Shown here: piece after piece, positions 1-5,083 of the stretch | How positions within the stretch are numbered: position 1 is the first letter of the stretch | How the letters are laid out: each line of letters starts with the position of its first letter | Source of the DNA: Bacteroidales bacterium | GTDB taxonomy: Bacteria > Bacteroidota > Bacteroidia > Bacteroidales > JAOZTL01 | Length of the DNA: 6,988 bases | NCBI GenBank assembly: GCA_029942205.1 | Contig: JAOZTL010000164.1 | Location: forward strand, 1-6,988 | Reading direction: 5' to 3' | Notes under the pieces: model-generated | The model's input: only the letters and a program-made list of their open reading frames with translations | Database searches by the model: none | Told to the model about the DNA's origin: nothing | Translations under genes and position numbers: made by a program

Positions 1-35
1 TCTTTTTTGATGTTGCTTACGCATTTAAGCAACAT
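1..35 (+). repeat. Copy 1 of dispersed 3'-end repeat, with hairpin
   Basis: A T-run followed by GATGTTGCTTACGCATTT (positions 3-26) is the reverse complement of 4605-4628 with a single mismatch in the core, so this is a copy of the repeat described at 4605-4641. The arms ATGTTGCTT (10-18) and AAGCAACAT (27-35) form a perfect 9-bp stem around an 8-base loop. The window starts inside the copy, so the expected GGTC-TTC-GACC hairpin would lie just outside. By analogy with the other copies it probably follows the stop of a plus-strand gene that lies off-window; this is inference. Confidence 0.6.
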
Positions 36-169
36 TCACTTAGGGATTGTGATGAAATAAATTGATAGTTTTAAACGAAGTTATTTTGTTTTTTAACAAG
101 TTGAAAGCATCAAGTTATTTAGGAACGATCCCTTAATCAGTAATCACTAACTAATAAAAACACAAAAAC
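36..169 (+). other. Intergenic region upstream of the YtxH gene
   Basis: I see no gene here. A weak match to the Bacteroidota promoter pattern (TTG, spacer, TAnnTTTG) is TTG at 62-64 and TTATTTTG at 81-88. The spacer is 16 bases, slightly short, and the second base of the -7 element differs from consensus. It would give a leader of roughly 75 bases before the ATG at 170. There is no convincing Shine-Dalgarno sequence, which is normal for the phylum. The promoter reading is tentative. Confidence 0.3.
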
Positions 170-379
170 ATGGCAAGTTCAGGAAGATTAATCGCAGCAT
201 TTCTCGTAGGAGCAGCAGCAGGAGCGGGAATTGGCTTATTATTAGCCCCCGTAAAAGGCGAAGAAACTAGAGACAAACTAAAAGTAAAGTTAGACTACCT
301 AAACGATAAAGGCAAAACTGCTTACAAAGAGTTTAAAGAAAAGAAATCGACAGATAAAGGTGAAAACCTAGAGATGTAA
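170..379 (+). CDS. YtxH-like small membrane protein
   Basis: This 69-residue protein matches the YtxH family pattern. It has a glycine- and alanine-rich hydrophobic segment at about residues 6-26, then the signature LLLAPVKGEETRDKL (23-37), then a lysine- and glutamate-rich charged tail likely to be helical. The hydrophobic segment should anchor it in the inner membrane with the tail in the cytoplasm. Relatives are often linked to general stress or envelope conditions, but no biochemical activity is established. The ATG at 170 is preceded by an A-rich stretch and gives a normal family length. It is the first gene of a plus-strand cluster, followed after 79 bases by a holin-like gene, and the gap holds a long hairpin. 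The family call is strong; the role is not known. Confidence 0.85.
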   Translation: MASSGRLIAAFLVGAAAGAGIGLLLAPVKGEETRDKLKVKLDYLNDKGKTAYKEFKEKKSTDKGENLEM

Positions 380-387
380 AGAACAAA

Positions 388-440
388 AAGTCTTCTATCT
401 TTTTGATGTTGCTAAGGAACATCAAAAAGGTCGAAGACCT
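388..440 (+). repeat. Copy 2 of dispersed repeat, doubled into a long hairpin
   Basis: Positions 388-410 pair with 418-440 around the loop GCTAAGG (411-417). Of 23 positions, 20 are Watson-Crick pairs, one is a G-T wobble (398/430) and two are mismatches (396/432 and 389/439). The right arm contains a 22-base exact match (419-440) to 4618-4639. The left arm is a degenerate version in the opposite orientation, so the element is two repeat units head to head. It lies 8 bases after the YtxH stop. On the plus strand no U-run follows the stem, so a simple terminator for YtxH is doubtful; attenuation, RNA processing or stabilisation are alternatives. Confidence 0.8.
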
Positions 441-458
441 AATCTTAGCCGAAACTAA

Positions 459-839
459 ATGAAGAAAAATAAAATATCAAAAGAACTAGTTGTTCTGATT
501 GAAGAAATAAAAGACTACCTCGATCTAAAATATGATTTGGTTCGACTCGATTTGATCGAGAAAATAGTCATCATCACGTCCATTCTATTCACGATTACGG
601 TCATTCTGATTGTTGTTCCGATGATAATCTTCTTTTTTTCGATCGCCCTAGCTCTATTCCTAGGCGATGTATTGGGACAAGATTTCTACGGCTTTCTATT
701 AGTGGGTAGTATCATTACTCTTTTTGCGATACTGCTACTTGCTTTCCGCCGAAAAATCATAACAAACCCAATATTAAAAATTTTATTACGCTCTATATTC
801 AATTGGACAGACGAAACGAAAGAGCATCATGAAAAATAA
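459..839 (+). CDS. Phage holin family (Phage_holin_3_6-type) membrane protein
   Basis: This 126-residue protein has an amphipathic N-terminal part (about 1-34, with the EIKDYLDLKYDLVRLDLIEK segment typical of the family), two hydrophobic helices at about 36-68 and 76-96, a basic RRK cluster at 97-99 and a charged, histidine-containing tail. This is the layout of the Phage_holin_3_6 / Actinobacterial Holin-X family. Despite the name, the family is widespread in chromosomes away from prophages and usually sits beside YtxH genes, as here. An envelope or stress role is inferred, not shown. Its last 11 bases overlap the start of the next gene (829), which suggests translational coupling. The ATG at 459 has no clear Shine-Dalgarno sequence. 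Confidence 0.8.
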   Translation: MKKNKISKELVVLIEEIKDYLDLKYDLVRLDLIEKIVIITSILFTITVILIVVPMIIFFFSIALALFLGDVLGQDFYGFLLVGSIITLFAILLLAFRRKIITNPILKILLRSIFNWTDETKEHHEK

Positions 840-1221
840 ACTACTGGTGAAAACAAAAACCTCACGCCCAATAGCTTCGCTTGCCGATTTGCAAATGCAA
901 AAGAAGGCATTGGAGAATAAAATACAGAAAAAACAGAAGAAAATAAATAAACGCATAAAGAAACTCTCCCAGATAGCTACACCACAGAATGTGTACAGCG
1001 AGTTGTTGCAACATTTTGAGTTTGACGAAAGTATTATTTTGAACCTACTACCTCATGCGCTAAAAAAAGGAAATGAGTTTGGGCTGAATTTAAAAAATGT
1101 ATCGCCCAAAACCTTAGCGTGGATTGCTGCGGGAGGTATCGGTGCAGGCTTATCGGGCTATTTATTATACCAAAACAGTAAAAAAGAAACAAATACAGAA
1201 ATAGACGACTTATTTATATAA
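829..1221 (+). CDS. Conserved small protein with coiled coil and one membrane helix
   Basis: I do not recognise a named domain in this 130-residue protein. Residues about 17-50 are rich in lysine and glutamine with a heptad-like pattern, which suggests a basic coiled coil. Residues 51-90 are mixed, probably helical. Residues about 95-115 (LAWIAAGGIGAGLSGYLLY) form a glycine-rich membrane helix, followed by a short acidic tail. The ATG at 829 lies inside the end of the holin-like gene (ATGAAAAATAA is shared), so the two are almost certainly cotranscribed and probably coupled. In Bacteroidota a short unknown gene commonly follows the YtxH / holin-like pair, and this appears to be that third member. 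A function in the same membrane process is inferred from position only. Confidence 0.75.
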   Translation: MKNKLLVKTKTSRPIASLADLQMQKKALENKIQKKQKKINKRIKKLSQIATPQNVYSELLQHFEFDESIILNLLPHALKKGNEFGLNLKNVSPKTLAWIAAGGIGAGLSGYLLYQNSKKETNTEIDDLFI

Positions 1222-1230
1222 TCCTTTAGA

Positions 1231-1254
1231 CTTTTTTTTGATATTACTCACGCA
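1231..1254 (+). repeat. Copy 3 of dispersed repeat, degenerate
   Basis: Ten bases or so after the stop of the 130-residue gene lies a C followed by eight Ts and then GATATTACTCACGCA. Aligned to copy 1 (T-run, GATGTTGCTTACGCA), most positions agree, and the orientation relative to the preceding gene is the same. The hairpin before the T-run is not preserved here (the sequence is CCTTTAGAC), so it would be a poor terminator. The assignment rests on the T-run, GATnTT and ACGCA order and is less certain than for copies 1, 2 and 4. Confidence 0.45.
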
Positions 1255-1293
1255 CAAGTGGAAAATGCTTTCTTACTCAATGATTTATAAAGA

Positions 1294-1305
1294 AACAAAT
1301 TTGTT
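1294..1305. promoter_or_regulatory. 12-bp perfect palindrome AACAAATTTGTT
   Basis: AACAAATTTGTT reads the same on both strands and lies 32 bases before the ATG at 1338, in the gap between the 130-residue gene and the broken STAS-like gene. It could be an operator for that gene. In AT-rich DNA such a palindrome can easily arise by chance, and no second copy is visible in the window. Confidence 0.2.
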
Positions 1306-1337
1306 CATTTACTTATTAATTAAAAAAAACAATACCA

Positions 1338-1699
1338 ATGACTGACAGAATCTATATCGAAAAAACAAACGGAAAGAATATCACTTTTATTGACCATACA
1401 GGCTTGGACAGCATCAATGAGCAGAAATTTATCGATAATAGACCGCAACACAGTTCGTCATCGAACAAGGAAAAGATCAACTCATATTAATTGACGTAAC
1501 AGATGCTTTTGTCAATACAGCAATTGTAAATAAGTTCAAAGAAACGGCAAGCTCCTCAAAACCATACACAAAAAAAATGGCAATAGTTGGCGTTACAGGT
1601 ATTAAAGCAATCTTCCTGAATGCAATAAACTTATTTTCCAAACAAGACGTACGCCCCTTTAAAACAATAGAAGAAGCAAAAGAATGGTTAGTATCTTAA
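1338..1699 (+). pseudogene. STAS/SpoIIAA-like small protein gene, frameshifted
   Basis: The ATG at 1338 opens a frame (MTDRIYIEKTNGKNITFID...) that stops at 1488-1490 after 50 codons. A second frame, open from 1442 to the stop at 1697-1699, continues the same protein with TATQFVIEQGKDQLILIDV, then KMAIVGVTGIKAIFLNAINL and an ending EEAKEWLVS. Restoring one missing base between about 1430 and 1442 gives a single 120-residue protein. It resembles small alpha/beta STAS/SpoIIAA-like proteins of Bacteroidota, with strands near both ends, a VGVTGIK turn, and a final 'EEAKEWL' helix. These are thought to be small regulatory or binding proteins; the specific role is unknown. No long homopolymer sits at the break. 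It may be a decaying gene, a strain mutation or a sequencing error. The 116-base gap before it suggests its own promoter. Confidence 0.7.
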
Positions 1700-4161
1700 G
1701 ATTGAAAGTAAACCCGTTTGACACGACGCGAGATGCTAGTCAATATTTCGTAAGGAATCGTTTGTAGTTGTTTGGCAATATCCCAAATCGGGAGTTCATC
1801 GCCAAAGATAACAACCAAATCGCCCTCATTGGCTTCGATGCCAGTAAGGTCTATCATGCTCATATCCATACAAATATTACCAATAAAAGGAGCATACTGC
1901 CCCGCAACCCAAACGTAGCCCACACCGTTACTCAATCGGCGTTTAAGCCCATCCGCATAGCCTATCGGTATAATTCCAATAACACTGTTGCCGCTCACTT
2001 TGCCTTTCCGTCCATAGCCTACGGTTTCATTAGCATCCACTTGCTTTATCTGAGAAATAGTGGTTCGCAACGTACTGATGTTTCGCAGTTTATTTTGTTT
2101 ACTTGGGCTGATGCCATACAAACCAATCCCCAGACGCACCATGTCAAACTGAGCCTCGGGAAAACGCTCGATGCCCGAAGAGTTAAGAACATGCCGAAGT
2201 ACAGGGTAATTTAACGTTTGTATTATTTCTGTACTTAACCGATCGAATAATTTTATTTGCGACCAAGTAAATGCATCGTGCTGTGCCTCATCGGTACCAG
2301 CTAAATGCGAAAAAACACTTTGTACTCGCAATTGGTTTTGAGCAAGAAGTTCTTTTTGCAACACAAGTATATCCTTTTCTTCAAAGCCTAAGCGTTTCAT
2401 GCCCGTGTCTAATTTTATATGAATTGGAAAATGATGCAAACCGCTGTTATTAACCGTTTTGGCAAAATGAGCAAGCATTTGAAAATTGTATATTTCGGGT
2501 TCTAATTGATATTCAATTATTTTCTCAAAACTTTCTATTTCGGGATTCATCACCAAAATAGGCGTGCAAATACCCAATTTGCGCAATTCGACACCCTCAT
2601 CAGCAATGGCAACACCCAAATAATCAACCCGATGGTGTTGCAACAAGTTAGCGATCTCGCCATTTCCACTGCCATACGAAAACGCTTTCACCATCACCAT
2701 TATTTTCGTGCGTGCGTACAGTTTCGCTCGAAAATAATTCAAGTTATGCACCAAAGCATCTAAATGTATTTCAAGTACCGTTTTGTTCGCTTGTTGTTGT
2801 AATTCCGTAGATATTTTTTCAAACTCAAATTGCCATGCACCTTTCAGTAAAATAGCTTGATTACTAGGTTTTTTCTTTTTTAAAGCAATCAAGAAATCAG
2901 CCGTTGTACGATAAAACTTAGAATTTGATGCAAATAAAGCAACATGCTTTTGGATATTTTCACCAATACAAATCAATTGATCGATTTTGCTTTGGAAGAT
3001 AATTCTTGCAACTTTGTCGTACAAATCGAATTCATCCTCTCCACTTTGCAAAATATCCGATAGAACGAGCGTTTTGTATGCATGCTGGTTTTGTTGATGC
3101 AATAAATCCAGCGCAATTTGTAACGAATTTAGATCCGAATTATAACTGTCGCTTATAATGGTCAATTGATTGACTCCTTGCTTGATTTCCAACTGCATAG
3201 CGACTGGCGGCAAACTTGCGAAGCCAGGCAAATGCGCTTGCCGAAATAGCTTCGTCGCAATCAAGAACGCCCAACAATGGATCGCATTCTCGATAGAAGC
3301 CTCATCGCTAAATGGAATTGTAATTTGGTAAGTATTTTCGGTATACTTTGCTTCAATCGTGCTCTGCTGCTTTTGGGTTTGAATATTCATTATTTGCAAG
3401 TCTGCACGCTTGTGTCTCGACCATGTGAAAAGCCGTGTATTGTTAGAATCTATTTTTTGTTGAATGGCTTGATCTACGAGCAATTGGTCATTATTATAAA
3501 TCAGTAAATCGGCTTCCTGAAAAAGCAAAAGTTTTTCGTGAATTTTCTCCTCTTTTGTCGAAAAATTTTCTTGGTGCGCACTTCCAATATTCGTAATGAT
3601 ACCAATCGTAGGACGAATCATTTTCTGTAAACAAGCCATTTCTTTTGGGAGCGAAATACCTGCTTCAAAAATCCCTAGCTCGTATTTTGTCTCCAGCAGC
3701 CACAACGACAAGGGAACACCAATTTGCGAATTATAACTCTTCGGGCTACGAACTACTTTTTTCTCGAGGAACAGCAATTTGGTAAGCCATTCTTTAACGA
3801 TCGTTTTGCCGTTGCTGCCCGTAATGCCAACAATCGGAATTGAAAACTGCTGACGATGATGAGCCACAATCGCTTGCAATGCGTCCAAAGTATTGGCACA
3901 ATGAATAAAATTAGCTTCAGGAAAACGAAGCTGCAACGGATCTACCGCCTCCGAGACCACAAAATGCCGCACTTGTCGATCATACAAATTAGCAATAAAA
4001 GCATGCCCATCGTGATTACGCCCCTTTATCGCAAAAAAAAGCGTGTCTTTACTTATCGCATGACTACGGCTATCGATCAACAAATTATCCACTTGTGCAT
4101 CCTTCCCCAGAAGCGTTGAGCCGCTAATGGCAGCCAATTGTTTTAAATGGTAGCTTGGCAT
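1696..4161 (-). CDS. murF/alr: Bifunctional UDP-MurNAc-tripeptide:D-Ala-D-Ala ligase / alanine racemase (MurF-Alr fusion)
   Basis: This 821-residue cytoplasmic enzyme joins two peptidoglycan steps. The N-terminal half is MurF, which uses ATP to add D-Ala-D-Ala to UDP-MurNAc-tripeptide. It has the P-loop GITGSNGKT (112-120), SYNSQIGVPLSLW (142-154), FEAGIS (165-170), NIGSAHQENF (191-200) and DSYNSDLNS (338-346). After a short link near residue 455 comes alanine racemase, a PLP enzyme making D-alanine. Its motif VMVKAFSYGSG (489-499) carries the likely PLP lysine K492; GYG (715-717) carries the likely catalytic Y716; GYADG (734-738) and CMD (764-766) are also present. All main motifs of both halves are intact, so both activities are expected. 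The fusion is a known Bacteroidota arrangement. The gene starts 29 bases after a 114-residue gene on the same strand, probably cotranscribed, and its stop overlaps that of the converging broken gene. Confidence 0.96.
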   Translation of the reverse strand: MPSYHLKQLAAISGSTLLGKDAQVDNLLIDSRSHAISKDTLFFAIKGRNHDGHAFIANLYDRQVRHFVVSEAVDPLQLRFPEANFIHCANTLDALQAIVAHHRQQFSIPIVGITGSNGKTIVKEWLTKLLFLEKKVVRSPKSYNSQIGVPLSLWLLETKYELGIFEAGISLPKEMACLQKMIRPTIGIITNIGSAHQENFSTKEEKIHEKLLLFQEADLLIYNNDQLLVDQAIQQKIDSNNTRLFTWSRHKRADLQIMNIQTQKQQSTIEAKYTENTYQITIPFSDEASIENAIHCWAFLIATKLFRQAHLPGFASLPPVAMQLEIKQGVNQLTIISDSYNSDLNSLQIALDLLHQQNQHAYKTLVLSDILQSGEDEFDLYDKVARIIFQSKIDQLICIGENIQKHVALFASNSKFYRTTADFLIALKKKKPSNQAILLKGAWQFEFEKISTELQQQANKTVLEIHLDALVHNLNYFRAKLYARTKIMVMVKAFSYGSGNGEIANLLQHHRVDYLGVAIADEGVELRKLGICTPILVMNPEIESFEKIIEYQLEPEIYNFQMLAHFAKTVNNSGLHHFPIHIKLDTGMKRLGFEEKDILVLQKELLAQNQLRVQSVFSHLAGTDEAQHDAFTWSQIKLFDRLSTEIIQTLNYPVLRHVLNSSGIERFPEAQFDMVRLGIGLYGISPSKQNKLRNISTLRTTISQIKQVDANETVGYGRKGKVSGNSVIGIIPIGYADGLKRRLSNGVGYVWVAGQYAPFIGNICMDMSMIDLTGIEANEGDLVVIFGDELPIWDIAKQLQTIPYEILTSISRRVKRVYFQS

Positions 4162-4190
4162 AAACTGGTTAATTTATTCAACAAACGAGG

Positions 4191-4535
4191 CTACTCTCCT
4201 TTTTCTTCAACAAAAGCTTCGATAAAGTCTACTCCTTGCATCATTTGCTCTTCTGTCAATTTTCTCACAAAGCGTTTACTCAATAGTTTTATGGTATTTT
4301 CGGTAGCTCGCAATCCTGTTTTGACTGCCGCAATAATAAATCCACCTAATCCGACTGATTTCAGCGAATAATGAAAAAAATACTCGATACCAGCATGCGT
4401 AAGCACTTGAATCAAATCGTGTAATTTAGTATAACTTTCTTTTGAAGTTGGCGATTGTCGTATAAACGCAATCGTTTCTTTCGTTTGCAAGTATTCCGCT
4501 TCTGTCAAAGGGAAATTTATTTGAAATTTAGTCAT
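4191..4535 (-). CDS. Unrecognised 114-residue protein upstream of murF/alr
   Basis: I do not recognise this protein. It is 114 residues long and probably mostly helical. An N-terminal region has an 'LTEAEYLQTKETIAFIRQSP' helix (10-29), followed by a second helix (34-48). The middle (about 52-75) is aromatic then hydrophobic and glycine-rich, including YFFHYSLKSVGLGGFIIAA, and might contact a membrane or form a buried helix. The C-terminal part is charged (LTEEQMMQGVDFIEAFVEEK). No signal peptide or lipobox is visible. The reading frame ends 29 bases before murF/alr on the same strand with no hairpin between, so the two are likely one transcript and the protein may be translated with the cell-wall enzyme. 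The ATG at 4535 gives a plausible start. No function can be assigned. Confidence 0.7.
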   Translation of the reverse strand: MTKFQINFPLTEAEYLQTKETIAFIRQSPTSKESYTKLHDLIQVLTHAGIEYFFHYSLKSVGLGGFIIAAVKTGLRATENTIKLLSKRFVRKLTEEQMMQGVDFIEAFVEEKGE

Positions 4536-4604
4536 TAAATAGCTTATAATTGATAATGAATAATTTTACTTTTGCCTGTTTTACTAATAAAGTAAATTTT
4601 GTAC
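4536..4604 (-). other. Intergenic region upstream of the 114-residue gene
   Basis: This is AT-rich spacer between the repeat at 4605-4641 and the start of the 114-residue gene; the promoter for that gene and murF/alr should lie in it or in the repeat. I see no exact TAnnTTTG element. Two mutually exclusive perfect stems are possible: TTTACTTT (4565-4572) with AAAGTAAA (4589-4596), and TTTACT (4580-4585) with AGTAAA (4591-4596). Their simple composition makes chance a likely explanation. Confidence 0.3.
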
Positions 4605-4641
4605 AAATGCGTAAGCTACATCAAAAAGGTCGAAGACCTTA
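4605..4641 (-). repeat. Copy 4 of dispersed repeat, overlapping a stop codon
   Basis: On the minus strand this reads TAAGGTCTTCGACC, then a T-run, then GATGTAGCTTACGCATTT. It shares a 22-base exact match (4618-4639) with 419-440, and its second half is the near-exact reverse complement of copy 1. The TAA that opens it (4641-4639) is the stop codon of the preceding Phage_holin_4_2-type gene. It gives the clearest full-length version of the repeat: hairpin, T-run, GATG box and TTACGCATTT box. Confidence 0.85.
4623..4640 (-). terminator. Rho-independent-like terminator after the Phage_holin_4_2-type gene
   Basis: On the minus strand AAGGTC (4640-4635) and GACCTT (4631-4626) form a perfect 6-bp stem with the 3-base loop TTC, followed directly by the rest of a five-T run (4627-4623). 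The first two bases of the stem are the last two of the gene's TAA stop. The stem is short and the T-run modest, so termination may be partial. The hairpin forms the first half of dispersed repeat copy 4. Confidence 0.6.
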
Positions 4642-4977
4642 GTTGAATATTTTTTCAAGAATATAATTGAAAATGGATAATATTAAGCTAAAAATAATGG
4701 TACAGAAAAACCCATCTATCAGAAAACCTATGATAAAGAAATCAACAAGCGACACCATTGCAGCATTAATGATTAATAAAAATAAGCCAAGCGTGAGTAG
4801 CGTAATCGGGAAACTAAGCACTTTCAATATTGGTTTCACAAAACCATTGAAAAAACTGAGCAATACAGCAACAATGAGTGCGGTAATGAAACCATCGACA
4901 TGTGCGCTAGGCAGAATATAAGCCGTTGCTATTACAGCCAAACTATTGATAATTAATTTAATAATGTAGTTCTTCAT
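4639..4977 (-). CDS. Phage holin family (Phage_holin_4_2-type) membrane protein
   Basis: This 112-residue protein is almost entirely hydrophobic. Membrane helices are visible at about 5-23, 30-46, 57-78 and 84-107. The family signature is clear: FFNGFVKPILKVLSFPITLL (42-61) followed by TLGLFLLIINA (62-72), matching the 'N..vKPil..ls.PitllTlGLf.l.iNa' pattern of PF04020. These proteins are common inner-membrane proteins in Bacteroidota and Gram-positive chromosomes, and the holin label comes from weak similarity rather than proven lysis activity. It stands between two 100-base gaps, so it may be transcribed alone. Its stop codon lies in a dispersed repeat that also forms a terminator-like hairpin. 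It is not related in sequence to the holin-like protein at 459-839. Confidence 0.85.
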   Translation of the reverse strand: MKNYIIKLIINSLAVIATAYILPSAHVDGFITALIVAVLLSFFNGFVKPILKVLSFPITLLTLGLFLLIINAAMVSLVDFFIIGFLIDGFFCTIIFSLILSIFNYILEKIFN

Positions 4978-5083
4978 AGTATTTAATTATTAAGATTTTC
5001 GACCTGTTTTAATGTTTAGTATTTATTCATTAACAAAAAATAAAACTATTAATAATCAGGAGATGATTTTTTATGAGCAAGCC
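4978..5083 (-). other. Intergenic region with possible degenerate repeat copy
   Basis: This AT-rich gap lies between the glycosyltransferase stop and the Phage_holin_4_2-type start. On the plus strand, TAAGATTTTCGACCTGTTTT followed by AATGTTT (4991-5017) resembles the start of the dispersed repeat (TAAGGTCTTCGACC, T-run, GATGT), in the orientation opposite to the flanking genes. Similarity is partial and the hairpin is not preserved. I see no exact promoter consensus on the minus strand. Confidence 0.3.

Noticed and set aside
1768..2214. Plus-strand open frame of 148 codons inside murF/alr
   Set aside because: It lies wholly opposite the alanine racemase half, whose conserved motifs explain the sequence. 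The predicted protein has no recognisable pattern.
4147..4371. Plus-strand open frame of 74 codons across the murF/alr start
   Set aside because: It is antisense to the 114-residue gene and the murF/alr start, with no own upstream signal or recognisable product.
1..4641. The repeated sequence as a CRISPR array or transposon ends
   Set aside because: Copies are kilobases apart or in mixed orientation with no regular spacers. No transposase lies between them, and no target-site duplication is visible around any copy.
459..4977. Two 'phage holin family' proteins as signs of a prophage
   Set aside because: Both belong to families widespread in bacterial chromosomes. There is no endolysin, integrase, capsid, tail or terminase gene in the window, and the neighbours are housekeeping or envelope genes.
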